Assembly: GCF_030323265.1 (NCBI RefSeq)
Contig: NZ_CP104992.1
Span: 3,819,501 to 3,883,500 of the forward strand
Origin: Terrirhizobium terrae
GTDB taxonomy: Bacteria; Pseudomonadota; Alphaproteobacteria; Rhizobiales; Rhizobiaceae
Direction: 5' to 3'
Length of the DNA: 64,000 bases
The notes under the pieces are model-generated. The model made no database searches. It had not been told where the DNA came from and worked only from the letters and a program-made list of their open reading frames with translations. The position numbers and the translations under genes are program-made. Positions within the stretch are counted from its first letter, which is position 1. The number at the start of each line of letters is the position of its first letter. This document shows positions 8,692 to 19,977 of the stretch, in pieces.

Positions 8692-9090
8692 TCAAGCTGA
8701 TCCACTGAATGCATCTGCCTCACTTTGAGTAGCGAACGTGAATGTGACCAGTTCACTGCCATCGTCTTGACGGATGCCTATTGCAGTCACGATCAATCGA
8801 GCGATCTCGTCCTGCGCCTCGCGTCCTGACCGAGATGCTTTCACAGCCTTCTCGATGGACGCTGCGAAGACTTCGCTGATCAGACCGAGGCGCATATTGT
8901 GTTTCATGATGATATCCCGGTCTTCGATAATCGCTGCCTGTTCAGCCTTCGGGATCGCGGCATTGTCCATCGCGGTTATCGTGGCATTGGTCGCGAGCCT
9001 GATCGGACCTTCCTCAAGCCACCGCTCAACCATCTGCTGGAATTGAAGCATCCGCGCAGCAGGGATTGTTTTCTGTACAGTGATCGACAT
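8692..9090 (-). CDS. Hypothetical protein in variable island
   Basis: A 132-residue protein I do not recognise. It is mostly helical and charged (QFQQMVERWLEEGPIRLATN near the N-terminus, then AASIEKAVKASRSGREAQDE), with no signal peptide or membrane segment. The ATG at 9090 is chosen because AAAGGA lies six bases before it; two in-frame ATGs lie 6 and 24 bases further upstream. It is transcribed in the same direction as the SUKH gene, 126 bases away, and may be co-transcribed. Its AT-richer composition suggests it belongs to the same acquired segment. Confidence 0.5.
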   Translation of the reverse strand: MSITVQKTIPAARMLQFQQMVERWLEEGPIRLATNATITAMDNAAIPKAEQAAIIEDRDIIMKHNMRLGLISEVFAASIEKAVKASRSGREAQDEIARLIVTAIGIRQDDGSELVTFTFATQSEADAFSGSA

Positions 9091-9096
9091 CTGCAT

Positions 9097-9371
9097 TCCT
9101 TTGTCAGCTTCCATTCAGACCGATACGCGCTCCACGGATGGAGGATCGGCTGCCGCAATCATCAAGAAATCGCGCCAGCAGGGTGTATGGGGCTGAGCAA
9201 CAAGCTTCAATGCATTTATGCTGAAGATCAACCTGCCGAATGAGGTGGAGGCGATAGCCGGGGCGGCCTGATGGACCGTTTCAGCCAGCGGGCCGCGTGG
9301 CGCAGAAGCGCCAATTGCAGACATTGAAGCGGGCAAGAGCTTTGGTTTATGGTCGCGCAGGGACTTAGTTT
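9097..9371. other. Gap between island genes
   Basis: About 275 bases between the divergent unknown gene and the Nudix gene. One minus-strand open frame of 73 codons (9115-9336) has no ribosome site and no recognisable domain. It may be a decayed remnant. Promoters for both flanking genes must lie here, but no convincing box stands out. Confidence 0.4.
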
Positions 9372-9830
9372 TTGGAAATCAGGCCTTTGAGTTACATTCA
9401 ATCTCTTCGATCAAAGGTCGGACATGATCTCATCATGTTGCCCAGCGTGGCCGCGGTAATTTCCGACGCCGAAGGGCGGTTGCTTCTCCAGCAGAAAGGC
9501 AGCGGCGAAGGCTGGAGCCTTCCCGCCGGCGCGATCGAGCCGGGTGAGACACCCCATCAAGCGATTGCGCGCGAAGTCCTTGAGGAGACTGGGCTAACGG
9601 TCACAGACTCAGAAGTTTTGGCGGTATTTGGCGGTAAGGAATTCCGATACATCTATCCGAACGGAGATAGTGTCGAATATCTAGTCGTTTTGTTCAGATG
9701 CCTGACGAGTGGCGAGGCGGGAGGATGTACCGATCCTGAGACTGTCGGCCTCAAATACACGTCCTTCAACGAGATGCCGAGACTGGCCCTTCCTTATCCA
9801 ATGGAGCTTTTGTTTCCAACAGGTAAGTAG
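9372..9830 (+). CDS. Nudix hydrolase
   Basis: The complete Nudix box runs from G53 to L75: GAIEPG-E59 followed by seven residues and R67-EVLEETG-L. This binds the divalent metal and cleaves a nucleoside diphosphate linked to another group. Length of 152 residues fits a single-domain family member; the substrate (ADP-ribose, oxidised nucleotide or other) cannot be read from sequence. The start appears to be TTG at 9372; the next candidates are well inside the domain. It is the right-hand gene of the small island and runs convergent with the peroxidase-like gene. Confidence 0.82.
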   Translation: MEIRPLSYIQSLRSKVGHDLIMLPSVAAVISDAEGRLLLQQKGSGEGWSLPAGAIEPGETPHQAIAREVLEETGLTVTDSEVLAVFGGKEFRYIYPNGDSVEYLVVLFRCLTSGEAGGCTDPETVGLKYTSFNEMPRLALPYPMELLFPTGK

Positions 9831-9942
9831 CTACACAGCCTTCGTAGTCCGCCTCTTGCCCGAAGCGGACATCGGCGACATCTGCCAGATAAACCCGGAA
9901 CACTGCACGCGCAGCGACGCGCCCCCGCCCCGCCGCAAAACC

Positions 9943-10519
9943 TCAATGCCGCGGAAATGCCGCGGCCGCGATCCGGGCCGCACTATCGGCAAAACTCGGC
10001 ACCTTCGCGGCCACCTCCGGCTGCTCGTCGAGTTCGACATGCAGCGCCGATGTGAGGCTGGTGATGCTGTAGCACAGGCTGTGCACCGCGATGATCTCGA
10101 CGATTTCCTGGTCGGTGAAGAAGCATTGCGCGTGCCAGACGACACTGCGTTCGGTCGACTTCCGGCACAGGAGCACGACGAGCTTCAGCAGCGCCTGCTC
10201 CTCTTCGGAAAAGACCGAGGATCTCGTCCTCGCCGGTGCGGATCGCCTCGATCTGCTTTTCGGTCACGCCAGACTTCCGCGCCAGGTTTTCATGGCCCGC
10301 CCAGGCATAACGGCCGCCGAGATAGGAGGCGGTGCGCAGGAAGGCGAGTTCCCGATGTTCAGGCTTCAGCGACAGCGCCGAAAGCTGCACCGCCGCCATT
10401 TTCACGAAGGCTTCGGCCCAGGCCGGGGCGTTGAATGCGACCCGCAGAAGATTGGCCGTCTGCGGCGAGCCGAGCGTCTTGGTGTAGATCTCGTCGGGAA
10501 CAAAGGAAACCAGTGACAT
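9943..10519 (-). CDS. Carboxymuconolactone decarboxylase / peroxidase-related protein (frame broken)
   Basis: AhpD-like CMD fold protein of about 191 residues. The core RELAFLRTASYLGGRYAWAGHENLA matches the CMD helix pair and keeps the family YxWxxH segment. The classical CxxC of true AhpD is not seen, so a thiol peroxidase activity is unproven. The second half (LLCRKSTERSVVWHAQCFF, then SALHVELDEQPEVAAKVPS) lies in another frame. One extra A/T in the run at 10207-10214 explains this, and removing it restores EILGLSEEEQALLKLVVLLC. The ATG at 10519 is chosen for the AGGAG eight bases upstream. Confidence 0.72.
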
Positions 10520-10726
10520 AGGGATGCTCCTCATCATGTCCTTCCCAGGCGGAAGGACGCTGACGGAAGCTCTCAAGCGAAGGTTTCGCTTATGCTACAG
10601 GACGGACGGGGATCGTTTCATCGATAACCGGAAAGTCTCGACGAGACAGCGAGCGATGACGATCACGCCGCTCTCGACGTGGTGTCGCGAGGCCTCTGAT
10701 GCGGCCATAGACGAAAGGCCGGAAGT

Positions 10727-12067
10727 CTACCGCTCCCAGTCTTCCTTCTGAGGCTTCGGTCCGTTGCCGAGCCGGCGTTCAAGTTCCGCGGCCTGGGCTT
10801 CCGACATGCGCACGTCCAGCGTCACCGAACCGTCCTCGTTGTCCTTGCGGTCGTCGACGATGGAATTGCCGTAGACCCAGGAGACGAGCGAGAGCTTGTC
10901 GGTCGGGATGGTGATCGAGGTTTCGGTCAGAACGCCGGAAAGGCGCTTGGCGATCTCGTCCATCAGGGCGTCGAGCCCCTCGCCGGTGATCGCCGACAGC
11001 GCCATGATGTTGTCGCGGCCCTTGGCGCGGTCGAACAGCGCATCATGGGTTTCCGGGTCGAGCCGGTCGATCTTGTTCCAGACCTCGATGATGCGCTCGG
11101 AGCTTTCCTTCTCGTCGATGCCGAGATCGGCAAGGATGCGCAGCACGTCATGGGACTGGGCGGCACTGTCCGGGTCGGACATGTCGCGGACATGCAGGAT
11201 AAGATCCGCCTCCAGCACCTCTTCCAGCGTGGCGCGGAAGGCGGCGACCAAATGGGTCGGCAGGTCGGAGATGAAGCCGACCGTATCGGACAGGATGACG
11301 GTGCGGCCGTGGGGCAGTTTCATGCGGCGCAGCGTCGGGTCGAGCGTCGCAAACAGCATGTCCTCGGCGAGAACGCCCGCACCGGTGATGCGGTTGAACA
11401 GCGTCGACTTGCCGGCATTCGTATAGCCGACCAGCGCCACGATCGGATGCGGCACCTTGCGGCGCTTGGCGCGATGCAGCTGGCGGGTGCGCACGACCTG
11501 CTCGAGCTCGCGCTCCAGCTTGACGATACGGTCCTGCAGCAGGCGTCTGTCGGCTTCGATCTGGGTTTCACCCGGGCCGCCCATGAAGCCGCCGCCGCCG
11601 CGCTGGCGTTCAAGGTGGGTCCAGGACCGGACGAGGCGGCCCTTCTGGTAGTTGAGATGCGCCAGATCGACCTGCAGCGTGCCTTCCTTGGTGGAGGCGC
11701 GGCGGCCGAAGATTTCCAGGATCAGACCGGTGCGGTCGATGACCTTGGCATTCAGCTCTTTTTCGAGATTGCGCTGCTGCACCGGGGTGAGCGGATGATC
11801 GACGATGACGAGGCCGGCGTCCTTCTCGTCGAGCAGCGCCTTGATCTCCTCGATCTTGCCTGTGCCCATCAGGGTCGCCGGACGCGGCTGGTTGACGGAG
11901 ACGATCAGTCCCTCGGCAATTTCCAGGTCGATGGCGCGTGCGAGACCGGTCGCCTCCTCGAGGCGGGCCTCGTTGGAGCGCTTCGGAGCGACCACCACCG
12001 GCGCATCGCCCTGCCCGGTGCGGGCCCGTGTCTGCTTGAGCACGGGAACCACCACCACGGCACGCAT
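10727..12067 (-). CDS. hflX: Ribosome-associated GTPase HflX
   Basis: HflX binds the 50S subunit and splits or rescues stalled ribosomes, notably under heat stress. Order seen: N-terminal HflX domain (SVNQPRPATLMGTGKIEEIK), a glycine-rich linker (RQRGGGGFMGGPGETQIEADR), then the G domain with P-loop GYTNAGKST near residues 214-222, DTVGFISDLP (G3) and NKID (G4). The conservative ATG at 12067 gives 446 residues. The same frame stays open upstream to the hfq stop, so about 22 more residues from a non-ATG start are possible (see findings). It directly follows hfq, as in most proteobacteria. Confidence 0.92.
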   Translation of the reverse strand: MRAVVVVPVLKQTRARTGQGDAPVVVAPKRSNEARLEEATGLARAIDLEIAEGLIVSVNQPRPATLMGTGKIEEIKALLDEKDAGLVIVDHPLTPVQQRNLEKELNAKVIDRTGLILEIFGRRASTKEGTLQVDLAHLNYQKGRLVRSWTHLERQRGGGGFMGGPGETQIEADRRLLQDRIVKLERELEQVVRTRQLHRAKRRKVPHPIVALVGYTNAGKSTLFNRITGAGVLAEDMLFATLDPTLRRMKLPHGRTVILSDTVGFISDLPTHLVAAFRATLEEVLEADLILHVRDMSDPDSAAQSHDVLRILADLGIDEKESSERIIEVWNKIDRLDPETHDALFDRAKGRDNIMALSAITGEGLDALMDEIAKRLSGVLTETSITIPTDKLSLVSWVYGNSIVDDRKDNEDGSVTLDVRMSEAQAAELERRLGNGPKPQKEDWER

Positions 12068-12142
12068 GTCGTCCCGGTGCTTTTCGGCTTCCGGGACGAG
12101 CGATTCGTTAGACGTATCTCGGTTCGAAATCTGTCCTGATCC

Positions 12143-12385
12143 TTACGCTGCGTTTTCTTCCGTCTCGAACATCTGCATCGGCTGGCCCGGCATGATGGTC
12201 GAAATCGCGTGCTTATACACGAGCTGCGAGTGCCCGTCACGACGCAGAAGGACGCAGAAGTTGTCGAAGGACGTGACGACTCCCGTGAGCTTGACCCCGT
12301 TGATGAGGAATATTGTCAGGGAAATCTTTTGCTTGCGAACGGTGTTAAGAAATAAATCCTGCAGGTTCTGAGAACGTTCCGCCAT
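12143..12385 (-). CDS. hfq: RNA chaperone Hfq
   Basis: Hfq forms a hexameric Sm ring that pairs small RNAs with mRNAs. The whole 80-residue protein is the Sm core: Sm1 ([22 protein letters not shown]) and Sm2 with YKHAIST, the KHA segment of the RNA-binding proximal face. The C-terminal tail is short and acidic (MFETEENAA), as in alphaproteobacteria. The start [13 protein letters not shown] is taken at 12385, with GAAAGAAG upstream; an in-frame ATG nine codons earlier is less likely. It lies between dat and hflX on the same strand. Confidence 0.95.
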   Translation of the reverse strand: MAERSQNLQDLFLNTVRKQKISLTIFLINGVKLTGVVTSFDNFCVLLRRDGHSQLVYKHAISTIMPGQPMQMFETEENAA

Positions 12386-12487
12386 AGCGTCGCTTCTTTC
12401 TTTTGCCGGCACGGCCGGGTCTGATCACTAGATTGTAAAGAGATGAACGGGCAATTCCCGAATTCCCTTCCCCCAAATGTCTGGTTA

Positions 12488-13351
12488 TCAAATCACCGTC
12501 TTTTCCGCAATGTCGAAAAAGGCGTCGCGGATTTCGGATGCAACAGTGCCCGGATGGCCGTTGGCGATCGCCTTGCCGTCGACCTCGATGATCGGCACGC
12601 AGGAGCCGGTTGCCGATGTGAAGAACACTTCGCGCGCCGCCAGCATCTCTTCCGTCGTGAATTCGCGCTCCTCGACCGCAAGCTTCAGCGATTTCGCGAC
12701 ATCGAGCACCGTGGTGCGCGTGATACCGCGCAAAATGCCGTGCTCGGCCGGGCGAGTAACGAGCGCGCCGTCCGGCGTGACGATCCAGATATTGGACGAT
12801 GCGCCCTCCATGACGATGCCATTGCTGTCAATGTAGACCGCATCCTGGGCGCCGGCCTCGCGCGCCTGCTGCTTGGCAAGCACGTTGGGAAGCAGGCCGA
12901 CGGTCTTGATATCGACCCGGTCCCAGCGATTTTCCGCAACCGTAATGACCTTGATGCCGGTCTCGTATTTCTTGGCCGCGATCGACGGATCGACCGACTT
13001 CGCCGTGATGACCAGCGTCGGCGCGGTGCCGGCAGCCGGGAAGAAGTGGTCGCGGCGGGCAGCCCCACGCGTCACCTGCAGATAGAAGAGGCCGTTCCTG
13101 ATCCGGTTGCGGCGCAGGACCTCGCGGATGACGATCGTCATGGCCTTGCGATCCATGGGCGATGCCATGCGCAACTCGCTCAGCGAGCGATCGAGCCGGT
13201 CGAGATGCCGTGTCAGATCGACGATCAGTCCGGCCCGGACCTCGCAGACTTCGTAGACGCCATCGGCAAACTGGAAGCCGCGGTCCTCCACATGGACGGC
13301 TGCGTCCGTGTGAGGAAGATACTGGCCGTTGACATAGGCAATTCTCGACAT
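12488..13351 (-). CDS. dat: D-amino-acid aminotransferase, class IV
   Basis: PLP-dependent fold-type IV aminotransferase that interconverts D-alanine and D-glutamate for peptidoglycan precursors, or a close branched-chain-type relative. The Schiff-base lysine is probably K149 in RVDIKTVGLLPNVLAKQ. The N-terminus YVNGQYLPHTDAAVHVEDRG and the cofactor-binding EGASSNIWIV are typical. Length is 287 residues. ATG 13351 is preferred; an in-frame ATG 23 codons upstream gives an unlikely basic leader. Its place between ntrX and hfq is conserved in Rhizobiales. Confidence 0.85.
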   Translation of the reverse strand: MSRIAYVNGQYLPHTDAAVHVEDRGFQFADGVYEVCEVRAGLIVDLTRHLDRLDRSLSELRMASPMDRKAMTIVIREVLRRNRIRNGLFYLQVTRGAARRDHFFPAAGTAPTLVITAKSVDPSIAAKKYETGIKVITVAENRWDRVDIKTVGLLPNVLAKQQAREAGAQDAVYIDSNGIVMEGASSNIWIVTPDGALVTRPAEHGILRGITRTTVLDVAKSLKLAVEEREFTTEEMLAAREVFFTSATGSCVPIIEVDGKAIANGHPGTVASEIRDAFFDIAEKTVI

Positions 13352-13441
13352 GCTGTTCACTTCATTTCGGGGCAGGATGTCTAAGGGGCGAAGCGAAGTG
13401 CCTGCCCGACGCTTCGCCATCCGCCCGTGATGACCGGCGGA

Positions 13442-14804
13442 TCAGACGCCGAGAGACTTGAGCTTGCGGTGAAGTGCCGAACGCTCCATGCCGACGAATT
13501 CCGCCGTGCGGGAAATGTTGCCGCCGAAACGGTTGATCTGGGCGATCAGATAATCACGCTCGAACATTTCACGGGCTTCGCGCAGCGGCAGCGTCATGAT
13601 GTGGACATTGCCCTTGGACGAGACCTTGGGCAGCATGTCGCCGAGATCGGTCGGCAGCATGTCGGCGGAAATCGCCGTGTCCGGGCCGTCGGTGCGGGCG
13701 AGGATCATCAGTCGCTCGATATTGTTGCGCAGCTGGCGGATATTCCCCGGCCAGTCATGGGCCTGCAGCACCGCCATCGCGTCGTCGCCGATCTTGCGCG
13801 AACGAATACCGGCCTGTTCGGAAACCTGGCGCATGAACATGTCGACGAGGAACGGGATGTCCTCGCGCCGTTCGGCAAGTGCGGGCACCTTGACCGGCAC
13901 GACAGCCAGGCGGTGATAGAGATCCTCGCGGAATGCCCCTCGGAAATCTGGTTTTCCAAATTGTAGGCGGTCGACGAGATGATGCGGACATCGACCTTGA
14001 CCCGCTTGGAGCCGCCGACACGCTCGAACTGCTGATCGACGAGCACGCGCAGGATCTTGTTCTGCGTCTCACGCGGCATTTCGCCGACCTCGTCGAGATA
14101 GAGAATGCCGCGATGGGCCTCTTCCAGCGCGCCGATCTTGCGGGCCTGGCCGGGGCCGCCCTCGGTGCCAAAAAGCGCGATTTCCATGCGCTCCGGCGTG
14201 ATCGTCGCCGCGTTCAGCGCCACGAACGGGCCGGCAGCGCGCGACGACTTGCGGTGGATCATCCGTGCCACGAGTTCCTTGCCGGAACCGGATGGACCGA
14301 GGATCATGATGCGGCTGTTGGTTGGTGCCACCTTCTCGATCGTCTGACGCAGCTGCGACACGGCAACCGACGTGCCGACGAGCTCGGCCGCATCGCCGGT
14401 CCGGCGCTTCAGTTCGGAAACCTCGCGCTTCAGCTTGAGTTTTCCAGCGCCCGCTCGGCAATCAGGATCAGGCGGTCGGACTTGAATGGTTTCTCGATGA
14501 AGTCGAAGGCACCGCGCTTGATGGCAGACACCGCCGTCTCGACATTGCCGTGACCGGAAATCATCACGACGGGCAGGTCCGGATGGCGGGCCTTGATCTC
14601 GTCGAGCAGTGCGAGCCCGTCGAGCTTGGAGCCCTGCATCCAGATATCGAGGAAGACCAGCCGCGGCACGCGGTCGGAGATCGCCGCCAGCGCGCTGTCG
14701 CTGTCATGCGCCATACGCGTTTCGTGCCCTTCGTCGGATAGGATGCCCGCAACGATTTCGCGGATATCCGCCTCGTCATCGACGACCAGAATGTCAGACG
14801 CCAT
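13442..14804 (-). CDS. ntrX: Nitrogen regulation response regulator NtrX (two frame breaks)
   Basis: Response regulator partnered with NtrY, acting in nitrogen and redox signalling. The receiver domain has D9/D10 and the phospho-acceptor D53 (VFLDIWMQG). The AAA+ domain follows (LGPSGSGKELVARMIH Walker A; LYLDEVGEMP Walker B), then a Fis-type helix-turn-helix (ISRTAEFVGMERSALHRKL). One base is missing near 14437, between receiver and AAA (restoring LENSKLKREVSELKRR). Another is missing near 13932 (restoring EGHFREDLYHRL). Intended length is 454 residues. Its start overlaps the end of ntrY by 11 bases. Confidence 0.9.
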
Positions 14805-17068
14805 AAGCAATTTCCTTGTTCTTATCACTGGCGGATGCGCCGGCCGCATCGAGATGCGGCAGAACCACCCTGATCATGGCACCCTTGCCATGATCGAAAT
14901 CGGCGGGAGCGTCATGCAGTTCGAGCTGCCCGCCATGCTCTTCAATAATCTTCTTCACGATCGCAAGACCAAGGCCGGTGCCCTTCTCGCGCATCGTCAT
15001 ATAGGGTTCGAGAATCCGGTGACGGTTCTCGGTCGGAAGCCCGATGCCATTGTCGATCACGTCGACGACGAAGACGTCCCGCGCCTTGTCGAAGCCGGTG
15101 CGGACCTTGACCTTCTGGCCATCCCGCTCCTCGCCTGCCGGCACGGATCTCGATCGCCTCGACGGCGTTCTTGACCAGATTGCCGAAAGCCTGGCCGAGC
15201 ATGCGCGCATCGAACAGGCCTTCGAGCGGCTCCTCGCCGAATTCGCTGATGAACTCGACATGGCTGGCGCCTATTTCGCGCAGGAATATGGAATCCTTGA
15301 GGATGCCGCGCAGATCGGTGATTTCCTTCGACGGTTTGGGCATGCGTGCGAAGGACGAGAATTCGTCCACCATGCGCCCGATATCGCCCACCTGACGCAC
15401 GATCGTATCGGTGCACTGATCGAAGACCGCGCGATCGTTTTCGTCGATCTGCTTGCCATAACGCCGTTTCAGGCGCTCGGCGGAAAGCTGGATCGGCGTC
15501 AGCGGGTTCTTAATCTCGTGGGCGATGCGGCGGGCGACATCAGCCCAGGCGGTCGAGCGCTGGGCGATCACGAGATCGGTGATGTCATCGAGCGTGATGA
15601 CGTAGGAATCGGCGGCAGAACGCTGTTCCTCGCGGGTGACCTGGACGGACAGCGTCCGCTCCTTGCCCCCACGCATCAGGTTCACCTGCTTGCGGAAATC
15701 GCCGCGCGAACGGGCAGTCGCCTCGGTCAGCACTGGATCGATCTCCGGCGCGACCTCATTCAGCGTCTTGCCGATCAAACTTTCGGCGCTTTCGCCGAGC
15801 ATTTCCTCCGCCGACGGGTTGACGATGGCGATGCGCCGGTCGTCCTCGACGCCGATGACGGCTGCCGTCACACCGGAGAGCACCGCTTCGATGAAGCGGC
15901 GGCGGTCGTCGACCTCGTCCTTGGCCTCGAGAATTTCGTCGCGCTGGCTGCGGATCTCGGAAATCATCTTGTTGAAGGTGCGCGACAGGCTGCCGACATC
16001 GCCATCGGCGGCGCGTACCGGCACGACGACATTGAGATTGCCGGCACCGACGCTGTCGGCGGCGCTGATCAGCAGGCGGATCGGGCGCACGATCCGGTCG
16101 GCGACCGCGATAGCCGCCCAGATTGCCGCAAGCAGCACGATCAGCGCAAAGCCGAGATAGAGCACGGCGAAGGCGACCTGCAGCGACATGCGGCCCGCTT
16201 CCATCGCCTTGTATTCGGCGGTGTTTTCCTCCATCAGGCGCATGGCGTTCATGACCTTCGGATCGACCGCGCGGATCGTATAGAGATAGGTGCCGGAGAT
16301 CGCGTCCGTCTTGATCACCGCGCCGACGAGATTGGTGACACCCGGGGGTATCAGCGTCGGCTGGCCGGCTGCGGCAGATTTCAACGCATCCGCCGGGATG
16401 GCCGGCAGCGGCTTTTCGACCTTGATATCGGCCTGCGCGATCGCCGCACCGTCTTCCTGCACAAGGAAGGCGCCGAGCAGACCCCTGCCCCGCGCCTGGC
16501 GGGTCATCAGGTCGAGAAAGCCCGTGCGGTCGAGATAGAACATGGCCCGGTTGCGCTCCAGGTCGTTCGACATGGAGACAGTCTGGCCCTGCAGATAGCT
16601 GGCATTCTCCATCATGTAGGCGCGTGCGACATCCTGCGAGGACTGCACGATCGACTGCGTGCGCAGCGAGAACCAGCGATCGAGACCGACATTCAGCGTC
16701 AGGCTGGCGAAGATCGCCACGAGAACTGCCGGGGTAATCGCCACGATCGAAAAGAGCGCGACGATGCGCACATGGAGCCGCGCCGCAGCACGGCCACGAT
16801 TGCGGGCACGCAAGAGCCGCGTCACTTCCCGGCCGATCAGATACATCAGCGCGAGGATGAAGAGCGAATTGATGACGGCGGAGGCGATCACGACATTGCC
16901 GGTCGGCGCGATCGGCGTCACCCCGAGGAGCACCAGCAGGGTCAGGCTGGCGCAGACCAGCGCGCCACCGGCCACGAGAATGCCCGGCAGCGCAAAGGAG
17001 GCACGCCGATCCTGAACAGAGGCCGCCGGCTGACCGTCGGCAAGAGATGCCGTCCCGCCGTCCACCAT
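14794..17068 (-). CDS. ntrY: Nitrogen regulation sensor histidine kinase NtrY (frame broken)
   Basis: Membrane sensor kinase phosphorylating NtrX. The order seen is hydrophobic helices in the first 130 residues, an extracytoplasmic loop, another transmembrane helix near residue 320, HAMP (RPIRLLISAADSVGAG), PAS, and HisKA with H517 ([14 protein letters not shown]). HATPase follows with N box (NLVKNAVEAIE) and DNGIGLP. The frame breaks inside the ATPase domain at GATCTC 15146-15151, where GATTC restores VEAIESVPAGEERDGQ. The start at 17068 (MVDGGTASLADGQ) is chosen over 17134, whose leader is basic and odd. Intended length is 757 residues. Confidence 0.9.
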
Positions 17069-17380
17069 CGTTACCTCCGTCCTCAAGACCAAATGCCTTG
17101 CCGCCCGCACCCGACATGGGGACAGACGCATCAATACTGCTGAAAATGAATGTCCGTCGCTTCGACCGGGATGGAATCAGCCAGCCGAACAAGGGGCACC
17201 TGCGTGACCTCTAAGCAACGCATTGTGGCGAAAATGCAACGATGATCCCAACGTGTCAAGCGGCACGAGCATGAGGATCACGTGAATGCAGTATATTCAC
17301 GCAACTCTTTGTGAAACGATAGAAACGGTCGAGAGGGGCAAGCGCGACCGCCCCTGATCTCCGGACTTTTCTTTCGAATA
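17069..17380. other. ntrC-ntrY intergenic region
   Basis: This 312-bp gap separates the ntrBC and ntrYX units. It holds an inverted repeat, CGTGAAT (17281-17287) and ATTCACG (17295-17301) with a 7-base spacer, 213 bases before the ntrY start. It could be an operator for ntrYX or part of a terminator for ntrC, though no T-run follows. No open frame here looks real. Confidence 0.45.
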
Positions 17381-18828
<1,448 letters not shown>

Positions 18829-18832
<4 letters not shown>

Positions 18833-19977
18833 TTAACGTTTCCTGTGGAGTTCAAGGCGCGGCCGTCACCGGCGTCATCCTTGTGCATGGGCATCAGAAC
18901 ACGGAATATGGTTTTGCGGGCCTGGCTGTCGCATTCGACAATGCCGCCATGGCCGCCGATGATCTTGGCGACCAGCGCGAGACCAAGGCCGGAGCCGTTC
19001 GTCTTGGTGGTGATGAAGGGGTCGAAGAGATGCGGCACGAGGTCGGGCGGCACACCGGGACCGTTGTCGATGACGCAGAATTCGAGCGGCAGCGAAATCT
19101 TGTCACGCGTGCCGGCGACGGAAAGCTTGATGCCCGGTCGATAGGCCGTGGTCAGCATGATTTCCGCGTCCGGCTGGTCATGAACCGCTTCCGCAGCGTT
19201 CTTGATCAGGTTGAGGAATACCTGAATAAGCTGATCGCGATTGGCATAGACCGGCGGCAGCGACGGGTCGTACATCTCGGAAATCTTGATGTCGCGAGCA
19301 AAGCCGGCCTTGGCGACAGCCTTCACATGATCGAGCACCGAATGGATGTTGAGCGGCACGCGATCGACGGGGCGCTCGTCGGAAAATACTTCCATGCGGT
19401 CGACCAGCGAGACGATCCGGTCGGTCTCGTCGCAGATCAGGCGCGTCAGGGCGCGGTCTTCGTCCGGAACGGAGGTTTCGAGAAGCTGGGCTGCGCCACG
19501 GATGCCCGAGAGCGGGTTCTTGATCTCATGCGCCAGCATGGAGGCGAGACCGGTTACCGAACGCGCCGCCGCCCGGTGGGTCAGCTGGCGGTCGATCTTG
19601 TCGGCCATCGAACGCTCCTGGAAAACGATGACGACCGAGCCGGGCTCGCCGGCGACCGGTGCGACATAGAGGTCGACCAGCTTTTCCTGTCCGAGCCGCG
19701 GGGAGGAGAGATCGACGCGGTATTCGTTGACCGGCGCCTTGCGCTCGCGCACCTGTTCGATCAGCGCAAGAAGCGGGCTGCCGAACGGAATGAAGCTGGA
19801 AATCTTGTATTTCGCCAGATGCGAGGCGCTGGCACCGAAGAAGGCCTCAGCCTCCCAGTTGGCGAATGCGATCTTGCCGGCCTGATCGACGAGGACGACC
19901 GGGTTCTGCACGGCGTTGAGAACGGCCATGGCGAGCGCCTGCCCGTGGGCGGCGTCCTGTACGGCGGACTTGGTCAT
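18829..19977 (-). CDS. ntrB: Nitrogen regulation sensor kinase/phosphatase NtrB
   Basis: Soluble histidine kinase controlled by PII proteins, which phosphorylates or dephosphorylates NtrC. An N-terminal PAS domain ([21 protein letters not shown]) precedes HisKA with H150 ([17 protein letters not shown]) and a HATPase domain (N box [34 protein letters not shown]). There is no transmembrane segment. At 382 residues it is complete. It overlaps ntrC by four bases at its end and dusB by four at its start, so dusB-ntrB-ntrC should be one coupled operon, as in other rhizobia. Confidence 0.95.

Noticed and set aside
9115-9336. 73-codon minus-strand open frame
   Set aside because: No ribosome site, no recognisable domain, and no homologous family that I can name; kept only as gap sequence.
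10520-10726. Short plus-strand open frame between the peroxidase-like gene and hflX
   Set aside because: Starts within the leader of the opposite gene and has an arginine-rich, non-protein-like translation that ends inside hflX.
15044-17143. 699-codon open frame opposite ntrY
   Set aside because: Its translation is His/Asp/Arg-rich with no domain, as expected antisense to a GC-rich gene, while the minus strand encodes an unmistakable sensor kinase.
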